From assembly GCA_029216955.1 (NCBI GenBank), contig JANAVB010015600.1, forward strand, positions 30,556,374 through 30,620,373: DNA of 64,000 nt. Direction: 5' to 3'. The notes under the pieces were generated by a model. It searched no databases. It was given only the letters and a program-made list of their open reading frames with translations, and had not been told where the DNA came from. The position numbers and the translations under genes were made by a program. Of the stretch, positions 37,894 through 49,100 are shown piece by piece; the first letter of the stretch is position 1, and each line of letters begins with the position of its first letter. This DNA comes from Iris pallida (taxonomy: Eukaryota; Streptophyta; Magnoliopsida; Asparagales; Iridaceae).

Positions 37894-38963
37894 GACACAG
37901 ATGCTTGCTTGACACGTATGCATGCTACACTTGATTACCAACCTATCTAAATGTATGTTAATATGATTAATGTTAAGTTCTCAAAATCCTAGTATTCTAA
38001 TATAGTGCAGTATCAGTGACTAGTTCTCTGTTTTTCCATATTAAATTCGTAATTTAAATTTAAATTTCATGTTATTAGTTTTGCTTACATCACTACACAT
38101 GTATATTATATACAGGGTTTCATTTCTTAAAGAATTGGTTGAGTTTTGTGTTGAATTGTCAAATCTGAGACTGTGTACATAGTAAACCCTTAACCTTGGA
38201 TTCTAAGTGTTTAGTTCAAATTGTAGTTTTAAATTGTAATATTTTGAGCCGTATACATGGTTGTGTGCAGGTATATAATGTTAGGTTCATACTCTTACAT
38301 GTTAGGTTGTGGTTGTGGTAAACATTGAGTTGGTTTTGATGTTCGAATTTCTCCAAAATTTGAAAACTGAATACATGTTAACATTTTTACATCGCCTTTA
38401 AATGTGTAGTTCAATTTCAGATCTAATATGTAATATTGAGCTAAACTGAATGATTGAACCCTTCATTTCAAGTTTTAACCCATGTACACTTGACACTCTA
38501 CACTAATGTTCACAACTGCCATGAAAACCTAACCCTTCATCTCTATGTTATGTTCATGTAGCCATATAGACACACATATATATATGGTTAGCCATGCATG
38601 TTAGAAGTAAATAGCTTGTGCCTTGTAGACTGCTTAACCAATATGCTATGAATAGTGTAACTTGATAGCTATAGTTGAGACCCAAATTCTTCTATACACT
38701 TTCATGTATATTCACATTGACCTTTACATAATGTTAGCTTTTCCCTCTCTAACTCTCTCTCTTTCTATATATATTATATTGTGATTGGATTCAATGCTAT
38801 TGACTTTCGTTCCTTAAACTTGTGGTTCTGGTTTTCTTAAAATAGTACCTCTTTATAGATGATTAGTAGTTAACTTATTTTATTTTGATAATTACCGGTT
38901 TTCAGATAGGATGGTAGACTGCTGTACAGCCTTAATGATTGTTGTATTTTTATCCTTTCCAGT
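36884..38963 (+). other. Element B leader, non-coding
   Basis: Holds the 19-base block at 36892-36910, three imperfect repeats of about 85 bp beginning TGGAA at 37231, 37321 and 37399 (each with TCGCAGC and GGCGTGGCG), and a (TA)45 tract at 37801-37890. No coding frame. A pyrimidine-rich TTTTATCCTTTCCAG just before the gag ATG could be a splice acceptor. Confidence 0.7.
37801..37890. repeat. (TA)45 microsatellite in element B leader
   Basis: Uninterrupted TA dinucleotides between the leader repeats and gag. Confidence 0.95.
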
Positions 38964-39665
38964 ATGGCACCCATGACCCGAGCCTGTCGCCTGAGAGCAG
39001 CTGCAGCTACTGATAGTGTGCTTCCACCTCCTATTGCTCATGAGGTAGTGACCCCTCAGGCTGACCCAAGGGTAGTGGCGCCTCCCGCCATCGAGGAGGT
39101 GTTAGCATCCTCACCAGAGAGTTTCTCTCCACCACCTGTTACTCAGGAGAGAGTGGCAGTCTCATCTGAGACCAAGAGTCCTTCCCCGTCTCCTCCTCTG
39201 CCTCCAGGAGCGGTACCCCATACCATACCCTCGGCATGTTTGTTTCCTGACGGAGCTCAGATATCCAGACTTCTCCGGGATGTGTTGGAGACACAGAGAG
39301 TTCAGGCTGAGATCCTGAAGGAGCAGGGCCGCGGGATCCAACTACTGTGGGATTTGGTACATTCAGTGGGAGAGCCTAGTTCTAAGAGACCGAGGAGCAG
39401 TGTATACCCAGAGCCCCGTGAGCACCCAGACTATCAGCCTAGACCAGCCTACCCAGTCCAGACTCCTTTTCAGCAGAGGCCAGCTGAGAGAATGCCTACC
39501 TGCACCTTCTGTAAGAAGCCTGGACATGTGTGGGACAACTGTAGGAAGAGAAGAGGGGTGTGCCTGTTGTGTGGGTCGGCTGCACACAGGCTACGAGACT
39601 GTCCTGCTGCACTTATCCCAGCCAAGACTCCGCCTTCGGGAGAGAGTTCCAGCCACCAGACCTAG
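38964..39665 (+). CDS. Element B gag-like double zinc-knuckle protein
   Basis: A 233-codon intact frame starting ATGGCACCCATGACCCG. Residues 15-95 are Pro/Ser/Val-rich and of low complexity. Residues ~98-135 look helical (SRLLRDVLETQRVQAEILKE), followed by a basic patch KRPR at 141-144. Two CCHC knuckles follow: C180-C183-H188-C193 (CTFCKKPGHVWDNC) and C200-C203-H208-C213 (CLLCGSAAHRLRDC). The six-residue spacer matches that in element A's gag. The capsid domain that A encodes is missing, so this is the nucleocapsid part only. Likely role: binding element RNA so it can join particles made by another element. The uninterrupted frame suggests selection or recent insertion. Confidence 0.85.
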   Translation: MAPMTRACRLRAAAATDSVLPPPIAHEVVTPQADPRVVAPPAIEEVLASSPESFSPPPVTQERVAVSSETKSPSPSPPLPPGAVPHTIPSACLFPDGAQISRLLRDVLETQRVQAEILKEQGRGIQLLWDLVHSVGEPSSKRPRSSVYPEPREHPDYQPRPAYPVQTPFQQRPAERMPTCTFCKKPGHVWDNCRKRRGVCLLCGSAAHRLRDCPAALIPAKTPPSGESSSHQT

Positions 39666-39946
39666 TTGGAGGTGAGTCTTTGACCTATATCTTAGCCAAT
39701 CTTTGAAAATTGCTGCACCCTACCATACTGTTGTATGTTTTGATACCTTATGATTGCTCTTGATCTAATATGACTAGAATGGCTAGATGAGACCTCAGAT
39801 TGATACCACTTACCAAATCCTATATGTTATCCTTCCAATTGCATGATTTAGATAAGTTCTCTTTTGACCTTGATTGTTGGGTTTAACCTAGAAGGGGTAC
39901 GATCATCTTAATTTCGAGGACGAAATTTTTCTAAGGTGGGTAGGAT
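39666..39946 (+). other. Element B 3' non-coding end and polypurine tract
   Basis: Ends ATTTCGAGGACGAAATTTTT, CTAAGGTGGGTAGGAT, immediately before the 3' LTR. It is the same type of end as in elements A and C. Confidence 0.8.
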
Positions 39947-42653
39947 TGTAACACCCAGTTTTCCAAATGAGGGTAATTATGAAATTTTGTAATTTTAATC
40001 TTTAATAATGATATTTAACTCATGATATGATTTTTGGTAATTTTTAAAATTATTTTAAAACTATTTTAAATCATGACTTATAATTTTGGTATTTTGATAG
40101 TGTAACACTAGAGACAGCCTAACCTAGAGCCTAGCCATGTGATTAGGGTGTTTCATTTATCATTTTCAGTTCGAGGGTATTTTTGTCATTTTGAATTTAA
40201 TTGAATTTAATATATATTATTTTGGAATTTAATGTATTATTAAGAATGGTGTAATTTTAATATTATTTAATTGATTGCCATGTTTTGTGATTAGCCTAAC
40301 TTGGTTTGGACCTAACCTAGATTAGTCACAGCTAGTCTTAGCTAACCATGGTTAGTGATAGTTAGTATTAATTATATTTATTAGAATTTTCAGTGATTTT
40401 TAGTATGATTGATTTTGGTGTTTTAGTTGACTTTGACTTGTGTTGACTAGGAGACTAACCTAGAGACTAACCTAGGTCATGATCACTTGGTTAGGTTAAG
40501 TAACCTTAGCTTGACCTAAGTTAGTGAGGATTAACTTATTAGAACTTGTTTGGAGAGATTAGGAATTGATTAGGCTAGAATGGCTTGTGACTTCATAAGT
40601 CATGACTAATGACTTGAGCCTTAAAGCCCATAGGCCCACACCATGAACCAAACCCTAACCCAAATCAGCCCATGGCTGGTCACATTGATCCCTTCCCCCT
40701 ATTTAATCCCCTCCTAGAAATTAGGGCTAGCCTCCATTGGAATTATTGCAAGTTTGGAAAGAGGTGAGTCCCCATCTTCCTTAAATCATAGAAATTCTTA
40801 TTTAGCTCCTTTTCCACCCAAATCAATTGCAATAGGACCTAATTTTATTGTACTTGCTGTTGTTATTGAGAGATTTCAGGGAATACACAATTTGGGGAAG
40901 TTTTGGTGGATTGAGGAACAACTTCCATTTGGGACTTTTGAGCCTTTGCTCATCAATAGGTATATTTCAATCCCCTCCATGAAATTCTGATTTTATTGCA
41001 TATCTAGGGAGCTCTAGGCCTAACCTAACTGTAGGAATAGGAAACCCTAGATTTCGTGTCCAATTCGTGTCCTATTTGGACACGTATCAGTGTCATATTG
41101 CTTGTGTTTGATGAAATGTCCCAATGGGCATTTCGTTTGATTTTGTAAAATATATGTGAATAGAAAATTAGGTTTTACTCTTGCTTACATGTTTCTTATG
41201 TTCTGAGTCGTGTTTGGTGCCGTGTCGTGTCCCCACAGACACGTGGACACGCGGTCGTGCACACGCGCGCGCGGGCAGGTTGCATGCCCTGCTGCTCGGG
41301 TGCATTTGCTCAGTGCACACGACATTTTGGCCCACGAAATTCGACACATGTGTCGTGTCCATGACTGACACGGGGTCCCCCAAGTGGCACGACTCCTTGT
41401 GTCGTATCGGACACGCATTTGCGTGTGCACGTGTTATGCACTGTGCGTGCACTGTGTGTACCAGTGTTCTGAGTTTGGGTTCCCTATTTCATTCAGTTTT
41501 AATTAGTTTTAATTCATGTTTTAGTTGATAATTAGATCTAAATATGCTGTATTATCTATGGTTAATTAGGTTTACATGTTAGTTTAAGTTTTGATGTGAA
41601 TATTGGATTCAAATGGGTTAAAGTTCACATAGCTGATACCATTCCTGATACATGTATTGTTCAGCATTTTCCTAACCAATTAATTCCTGTTAAATGATGT
41701 TTCTCACTATTAAATATCCCCCACATGTTTATAGTTCATGTTTAGTTCAATATTGCATTCGAAATTGGCTTTTGGGTGTGTTAATAGAAATTGGCATGTG
41801 GAGTTGTTTTGAATTGAAGTTAAACTGGAAAAAACTGAATTCATGATAAACCTGAGATTCTTCTTTGCTTTTAACTGAGTTCTGTGTTATATAACTGAGA
41901 TTCTCATTTCCATTTTAATCTGAGAATACTAGATAGCTCTGAAATGGTTCATATACCTGAGTATTCATTCCTAATAGAAATGTAGTGAATTGAATGGTTC
42001 ATTGGGACTGAGAATTTGGTTCCTCATTAAAAACCTGAGATTTTGAATTGATTTCCCATCCTCTTATTAACTGTGTTGATATCCTGACTTTGATTCACTG
42101 AATAGAACTATTTCCCTGTACTGAGTTATGTTTCCCTAATGCCTGAGTACTGATATGTGTTCCCTGTTTTCCTAGGTTCACTGTTAAACTGTAAATTATT
42201 TCCTTAATACTAATTTCAGATTGTACATTATATATAGTTCACTGTAACTGAGTGTGGGTGACTGTTTAACTGAAAATGGATATGAGTATGTGAATTCTTT
42301 GATCTGTCAAAACTAAAATTTAGTCATTGTTATGTTTTACTGTTTAGCAATAGGTTTTTCCTGTTTTCCTGAGATTTCCTCATTCCAATTAAACTGAAAT
42401 ATTGGTCTTCTTCCTTCTTATTAAAACTGAATTCCCTTTCCTGTTCATATTGATTTGTGTGTACGCACAGGCTTCATTAACCTGTTTTGGACTGTTTTCC
42501 CTGTTTAACTGATTTCAGGATTCACTGTTTTCACACTCTCATATATCACTGAACACATGATTACCTATACACTATTATGTATCTATCTTGACACCTCACC
42601 TCACACACACCCTCTACTTCATGCTTCACTGTCACACTGTTTTCATGTTTCCC

Positions 42654-42717
<64 letters not shown>

Positions 42718-42865
42718 ATGTACACAGGTTCAACCATCACACTCTCTTGTCACATGCTACCACACATTTTCCTTTTTCCCTTCTCTACATGTATATATAC
42801 ATGTATAGATTTTGAGATGAATAGATATGTATATATCTTACATATATATTATATAATGTGTTGTA

Positions 42866-42942
<77 letters not shown>

Positions 42943-44420
42943 TACATATATGTGTGGGTGATATGTGTATAGTAACCTATAGGCTAATGTGTAATTCTAT
43001 GTTATATTATAAAATAGATCAATGTGTGTATTCCTATATTAGATTATATAGTTATATCTATGTGTGTATTAAATATAGATATATTATCATGTGTGTAATG
43101 TTATGGTTTGGTTGTTAGGGCATGATATTGCCTAGTAAGCCTAGATTAGTCTTGTTAGAACCTAGAATGGCTTGTTAGACTTAGAAAGACTAGTTTGACT
43201 TAGGTTTGACTTGGTTGACCTAGTTTGACTTCTAGGGTTGACCAGAGTTGACCAAGAGTTGACTTTGGTCTAGATTGACCTAGATTTATCTAGAACGCAT
43301 TGTAATGCATCTTATTACCATTCTGGACTTGTTGTGACTTGTGCTGTTTTAATAGGAGCCAGACACCACTCCTCGGATAGTATATATTCTCCAGATTCTC
43401 AGGATACAAGCGAGTACATTCTCTGATCATTTCATATCTGTTTAGAATTATATTCCTGCTTTAGATTACTTTACATGATGCTGACACGTTGGAAACACAG
43501 ATTAGTACTATATGGATCTGGTTGTGCGATGTTATCCCCCTTAGCGGATACATCGGGTATTCGTGTTCGTGTACTTTATCGGGAACATCGTGTACTCTTT
43601 GTATTTGTTACATTCGTGTACGAAACGTGTGAATTGTGTATAATCATGTAATCACATGACCTTCGTGTACAATAACATAATGTAGCTGGATTCTTGTGTA
43701 TTGATTGGGGCGGGAGAGTAGAAGTGGTTATGTATTCAATCCAGTAGATTACTCGTGTACAAACCTCTGTAGATTACTCGTGTACAACATCGTGCCGTCT
43801 ACATAACCATCTTGTGCTCTGAATCACTAGCACTGTTAGTTCTCTATATATGGTAGCTATTTACTTACAGTCTCTTTCTTTTTATCATGTTATTTCTTAG
43901 ATCATGTATCTTACTCTCTAGCATGTTTATATTTTCTAACCGGTTATGATTTTGTTGAGATGTACTGTACTCGCTCCCGTCCTGACTGGACCTGTTGAAA
44001 ATTTTATAGTGAATGATGAGGCTCTGGTGTCTACCCCTCTTGGTGCAGCATTAGACATCACTAGAGACATGGACCTACTAGCAGTGGATGACACTCCTTA
44101 GACTAGGATGTCTTTACTTTTCTGAATCACTGTATATAGATTCTGAGATATTTGGGATATGTATTTATTTTAGACACTTAGAATTCTGGATCGTATTCTG
44201 TGCTTTCATTCTGGATATTTATCTATCTTTTGTCATCCTGTTCTACCTTAGTTGTGATTGAGATATATTCTGTTATGTCACCCCCATTCGGGGAGTATAA
44301 CTGTTTATTACCTTTAACTGTTAGATGTTGTGACTTAGGACAGCGTTCTACCGCCGATACTGCAGCGTAGGCTGGACGTTGTTACGTCTCGTGCCCTCAC
44401 AGTGGGTGCGGGTCGTGACA
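39947..44420 (+). repeat. Element B 3' LTR (4474 bp)
   Basis: Uninterrupted LTR that shows the empty site for element C near 41385-41400. It contains (CA)n at 42656-42715, (TA)n at 42868-42939 and the TCGTGTAC cluster at about 43563-43788. Confidence 0.92.
42868..42939. repeat. (TA)n microsatellite in element B 3' LTR
   Basis: About 36 TA units. The 5' LTR has only a short TATATATATA at the same place (about 35388-35399). Confidence 0.95.
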
Positions 44421-44534
44421 GCCTTTATATAGGTTTACAATGGATTGCCAAAGGTCATGAGTTATGAAATCAAAGGACATGGGTTACATAAGTTATGGAT
44501 GACTAAGAGTCATGTGACATCCATATTTACAACA
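44421..44534 (-). repeat. Copia-2 5' LTR, second fragment
   Basis: Resumes GCCTTTATATAGGTTTACAA and ends TTTACAACA at 44534, followed by the target duplication GTTTT. With 24871-24949 it rebuilds one LTR of about 188 bp. Confidence 0.92.
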
Positions 44535-44539
44535 GTTTT

Positions 44540-44849
44540 GACCACGGTGTTGAAAAAATGTGAGTCAGTTTATTTGATTAATTGCATCAAAGAATATTTA
44601 TGGATCTTCATTAAATGATACTAATTAAATGCAACATTTATTTTCATTAAATGGCAATAACTTTTAAAAGTTTCAAGGTAGGGTTATTTTTGTAACAAAA
44701 TTTATTTTTGAGATAACCATGTTTATTAATTCCAGATGATGGTTTCCAAAATAAATAAGTACTTCATTAATTGTTCTTAATATGTGCTCCACACATGGTA
44801 ACAAAATCCAATCAAATAAACTGACTCACATTTTTTCAATACCGTGGTC
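44540..44849. mobile_element. MITE with ~40-50 bp inverted ends, entered by Copia-2
   Basis: Left end GACCACGGTGTTGAAAAAAT, continuing GTGAGTCAGTTTATTTGATT, is the inverted repeat of AATCAAATAAACTGACTCAC, continuing ATTTTTTCAATACCGTGGTC at the right. Only one mismatch is seen in the core. The right end continues GCAGCAAT. The matching outermost bases on the left (ATTG) lie at 4659-4662 across Copia-2, so Copia-2 jumped into the terminal repeat. Superfamily and target duplication are unclear. Confidence 0.8.
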
Positions 44850-44853
44850 GCAG

Positions 44854-44855
<2 letters not shown>

Positions 44856-44930
<75 letters not shown>
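44856..44930. repeat. (TA)n microsatellite
   Basis: Uninterrupted TA dinucleotides of about 75 bp between the MITE and the next foldback. Confidence 0.95.
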
Positions 44931-44933
<3 letters not shown>

Positions 44934-45079
44934 GATTTTGGACCGAAATTCAAAATAAAAAACGAAAACGAATAATTTTTTTTAGTATTTTTTAAAACTG
45001 AACCGTATTTTTCTTAAACCGGACCGAATCTCTTACTCGGTTCGGTTCGATTCGGTTCGTTTTTCGGTCCAAAATCGAA
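44931..45079. repeat. 149-bp foldback element
   Basis: Perfect 18-base terminal inverted repeat TTCGATTTTGGACCGAAA with an interior rich in CGGTTCGGTTCGATTCGG. It looks like a small MITE with AT-rich flanks, but no target duplication can be fixed because the left flank is a TA microsatellite. Confidence 0.6.
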
Positions 45080-45560
45080 TAATATTTATCTATAGCGTAC
45101 GTGTCCATTCGATCCAACGGTCGAGGACGACATGGCTCCCGCGCAGCTGCCAATCCGAATCATATATAATATATAAACTTAAAAAACTTAGATGCAAAAT
45201 TAAGTAAAAGAACAAATTGTGAGCTCAGGAGAGGGTTTGTGATTAGATACAAAATTAACTATAAGACAAATTGTTGAGGTCAGTAGAGTGGTTGTGCTGC
45301 AAGCGAAGCAACCACGGAAGCATCCAAAGAAGAGCCACCGCACACGTCACCTACAATACCAACAGGCGGTGACGACACCCGTGACGTCGCCCCAAAGACT
45401 TCAGCATCCTCCTCCATCCTTCATCGACCACTCGACTCGCGTCACCTCCCTCTCCTCTCCCCCCAAAAAAAATTCCAACCATTTCCGCTAAAATTAGGGT
45501 TGCTCGTAACATGTGATTCCCGAATCTCAAAGCACCAGACCGAGATCTCCGCCGCCGGCG
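45080..45560 (+). promoter_or_regulatory. 5' flank of the NPR3/4-like gene
   Basis: About 480 bp between the foldback and the start codon. A TATA-like ATATATAATATATAAAC lies at 45162-45178. It is the best core-promoter candidate but is ~385 bp from the ATG and unproven. CT-rich sequence before the ATG fits a 5' UTR. The whole upstream region before the transposon cluster is only about 1 kb. Confidence 0.45.
45511..45516 (+). promoter_or_regulatory. Minimal upstream ORF (ATGTGA)
   Basis: An ATG directly followed by TGA, 45 bases before the main ATG. If the transcript includes it, this is a start-stop uORF. Whether the mRNA starts upstream is not known. Confidence 0.4.
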
Positions 45561-46094
45561 ATGGCCTCCAACCTGGCCGAGCCCTCCACTTCCTCCTCCT
45601 GCCTCTCCAACGGAACCTCTCCTTCCTCGGAATACCACTCGCCGACCAATCTGGAGATCGTCAGCCTCTCCAAGCTCAGCTCCCACCTCGAGCGCCTCCT
45701 CCTCGACGCCGCCGACCCTGGCTTCACCGACGCCGACGTCTCCGTCGACGGCTGCGCCGACGTCGGCGTCCACCGCTGCATCCTCGCCGCCCGGAGCCGG
45801 GTCTTCCGCGACCTCTTCTCCTCCTCGTCCTCGTCCTCCAGCGGGAGGCCGAGGTACGCGGCGGCGGAGCTGCTGCCGCCTGGCGCGCGGCTAGGGAAGG
45901 AGGCCTTCATGGTGTTCCTGGGGTACTTGTACACGGGGAAGCTCAGGCAGGCCCCGCCGGAGGCGGCCACGTGCGTCGACCCCGCGTGCGCCCACGACGC
46001 GTGCCGGCCGGCCGTCGCGTTCGCGGTGGAGATGATGTACGCCGCGCACGCCTTCGACGTGCCGGAGCTCGTCTCTCTCTTTCAGGTATAATAG

Positions 46095-46134
<40 letters not shown>

Positions 46135-49100
46135 CACGATGCATCGACACGGACACGTCGCCCCAATTTTTTTGGGGACCTACAGACAGTCAGGGTTCAC
46201 ACTTCAATAGAGAAATTGAGAATCCGATGCGAGATATAGTGTCATGTATAAATTCTCAGTTGACTAGGCACTGTCCGAATGAACAGTCGGACAAAAAGGA
46301 TGCTCTCCGACTTTTACGCTTATTACAGAAACCACTCATACTTTGAAACTGGTAGTCTGTATAATTATTTTCGGAATATGGGTGGTCCATGTAATACTCA
46401 TTGTAATACTCATGAAACATAAGGGGGTCAATGTATTTATTTCTTTTTTTAGTGTGGTCCTACTTAAACTTTCTAGTTGGACTAAACACAGTAGAAGAAT
46501 TTTAATTTGCTTGTACATGTTTAGTAATCAAAGCGTTTTATAGGATACTAGAGACAACAATAATGATGGATAAAGCCATCTCCTTTCTTTGACTAGCTTA
46601 AGACATATTTGGTTAGAAAGTGGTAGTGATATCGAGGCTGGTTTCAGAGGAATGGTATTGGTGCTGTTTCATTTTGCACTTTTGGAGGGGAGATTCTATT
46701 GCCAAATGTATGGGACGTAAATAGAAGATAGTAAAATCTCCATTCACAGAACAGGAGTATTGGAAAACTATTCCTTGCAGCAGGTAGACGATTTTGTCGT
46801 GCGTGCGAGTGGAAGACGGGGTGAGTACTCGACCGCTTGGAAACGTTATTTTCGTACATGTGGAGCGGTTTACTAGATTGACCTTCCCTCACCGTGATAT
46901 GTAAATGATAATTATTAGGTTACTACTATGAAAGTGTGTATAGATTTTTCCCGAAAGTGTGTTGTTGTCTTAAACTTCAAAGTATTTTGTTGTGTATTTC
47001 ATAGTTAATTACTTCCAACTAAATAAAGAAAGTGGAGATGGCGTTGATTGTTATGATTTGGAATGGCTTAGAGCAGACTTATGTTTAATTGACAACTGGG
47101 ATGGAATATGCAAAGGTTTTCATTTGGACAAACCAAAAGAAACGGCCCAGTTCCAACCATTAGGACTGCCCACCGACATAGACCACTATAGTTACATGCA
47201 TCGATTTGACATGGGATTCCCTCTCTGGAATGTTTTATTTCATTTCCTAAATTAAATTGCCTTTACACTTTTCGCTTGCTTTAATCAATCTATGAGTCCA
47301 TCTGATATTTGTCGCACACGTCTCTTTCTTCCTGTTTCAACATTTCTCTATATTATTTTACTCTGACGATATATTTTAAACAGATGAAACTGCGCATGGA
47401 TATATATGAACTACTGACTCCACAGCGGAGAAATCTATAGATTATTCCAAACAACGTGTGATTGTCCCCGACTTCCAGGCCTCTAAAGCTATTTGTTGCC
47501 TATTTCATACTTGATTAGTTCCAACCAAATAAAGAAATTGGAGGTGTTATTGATTGTTATGATTTGGAATGAGTTAGAGCAGACTTATGTTGAATGGACG
47601 AGGAAGGAATATGAGAAGGTTTCCATTTGGACAAACCAAAAGAAACCACCCAGGTCCAACAACATTGAGACTGTCCGCCGACATGGAACACTATAATTAC
47701 ATGCATCGCTGGACATCGTAGTCAAAGGCGTGCCTCGCACCTCACTAGACGAGACCCCTTTCTCCGGGCGCACCCAAGGCGCGCCTTAGGTGCGTCTTTC
47801 AGCAAGGCGCAACAAAGAAAATGCGCGTCTAGGCACACCTTACGTGTTTTTTGTTTTTTATAGAAATATTTGAGGCGGAGAGATAACCCTTATCTCATAC
47901 AAGTTGGAGGGAGACAGCCCATGGTTGCCAAAGTTGGCTACAGTTGAACTTGAAAAACTAAAATTTACTAAAAGCATGGTAGGGAGAATACAAATTCTTG
48001 TTAGTTCTGTTGAGTGCTATTGTTGCTCTACTAGTTCACTTGGTTATGTTTTAACATGTTTTTGTTGGTTTTAATATGTTATTTGGTTTTATTTCATACA
48101 TTACTAATTTATTTATTTATGTATATTTTTATTATTTTTTATTTTGCGCCTCGCTTCGCTCGGACGCGCGCCTTAAGTGCGCCTTGCGACTCGGACGATA
48201 TGGACCAAGTGCGCCTTGCGCCTTTGACTACCTTGTCGCTGGACATGTGATACCCTCCTGCAGATAATCTTGATAATTAGCCTCATTGGAATGTTCTATT
48301 CCATTTCCTAAATTACTTTGCCTGTACTTTTTAGTCTTGTTTTGTGCATCTATGAATCTGTATGATATTCCACTTCTATTTCTTAACTGTTTCGACATCC
48401 CCCTCTATTAGTTAGTTAGTCAGTATACGTGTAAGGAACACACATTTGTCCTATAAAATGAATTGTCGGCAAGTTTCTTGTTAAATTGCATATCTGGATT
48501 GGCTGTATATGCTCATGTATTTACTTAGACTTAAGCATAATGTCTTTCTATAGAAGTATAACCAATATGATGAATATTTATTTACATAATGATCCGTGAT
48601 TTGGGCTTCATTTATAAGTTGTTTTCCATCTGTTCTTTCTGAAAGTTTTACTGTCCCTTAATTTTGAATTTGGTTACTTTTATACTGCTATTCTGATTTA
48701 ATGTTATGATTCATTCAGCGGCGACTTCTCAATTTTGTTGATAAGACACTTGTGGAAGATGTGATCCCGATTCTTCTGGTTGCTTTCCATGCAAAGGCTC
48801 ATCAGCTGCTCAATCACTGTGTCCAGCGAATAGCAAGATCCAATCTTGACAACATCTCTCTCGAGAAGGAGCTCCCTTGTGAAGTTTTACTTGAGATTAA
48901 ATCTATAAGACACAAGTTCCAGAGTACTGATTCTGATGTCACTGTTATAGACCCTATCCGTGAAAAAAGAATAAGGAGAATCCATGGGGCGCTGGATTCA
49001 GATGATGTTGAGCTTGTAAAGTTGCTCCTAACCGAGTCGGATGTCACATTAGATCATGCTACTGCTCTGCACTATGCAGTTGCTTACTGTGATTCCAAAA

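Larger units (their letters stand above)
24950..44420 (+). mobile_element. Element B: giant-LTR non-autonomous gypsy-type element (gag knuckle only)
   Basis: The 3' LTR is 39947-44420 (4474 bp). The 5' LTR is 24950-26395 plus 33909-36883 (about 4420 bp), interrupted by element C. Both begin TGTAACACCCAGTTTTCC and end GCGGGTCGTGACA. Flanks are GCCAT (24945-24949) and GCCTT (44421-44425); the uninterrupted LTR at 4667 shows GCCTT at this site, so this is a target duplication with one change. The 3.06 kb internal region has a PBS-like block, a 233-codon knuckle protein and a gypsy-type polypurine end, but no protease, RT or integrase. It must move in trans, if at all. Confidence 0.9.
4667..44534 (-). 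mobile_element. Copia-2: Ty1/copia retrotransposon expanded by nested insertions
   Basis: The 3' LTR is at 4667-4856. The 5' LTR is split into 24871-24949 and 44421-44534. Both LTRs have TGTTATAAAC / TTTACAACA ends (plus-strand view) and a perfect 5-base target duplication GTTTT at 4662-4666 and 44535-44539. Between them, on the minus strand, lie the leader, gag, zinc knuckle, protease, integrase, RT and RNase H of one copia element. Three blocks interrupt it: a solo gypsy LTR in protease, gypsy element A in the leader, and element B in the 5' LTR. Copia-3 at 60138 onward is the same family. Confidence 0.93.

Noticed and set aside
44537..44542. W-box (TTGACC) upstream of NPR as a regulatory site
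   Set aside because: It straddles the Copia-2 TSD and MITE end about 1 kb upstream; a single short match is expected by chance.
45513..45560. Extending the NPR protein upstream to 45513
   Set aside because: That start is GTG, not ATG. The first in-frame ATG, at 45561, gives the normal family N-terminus and length.
45891..46166. Antisense Arg/Glu-rich frames over NPR exon 1
   Set aside because: They arise from GC-rich exon sequence and the CT microsatellite read in reverse.
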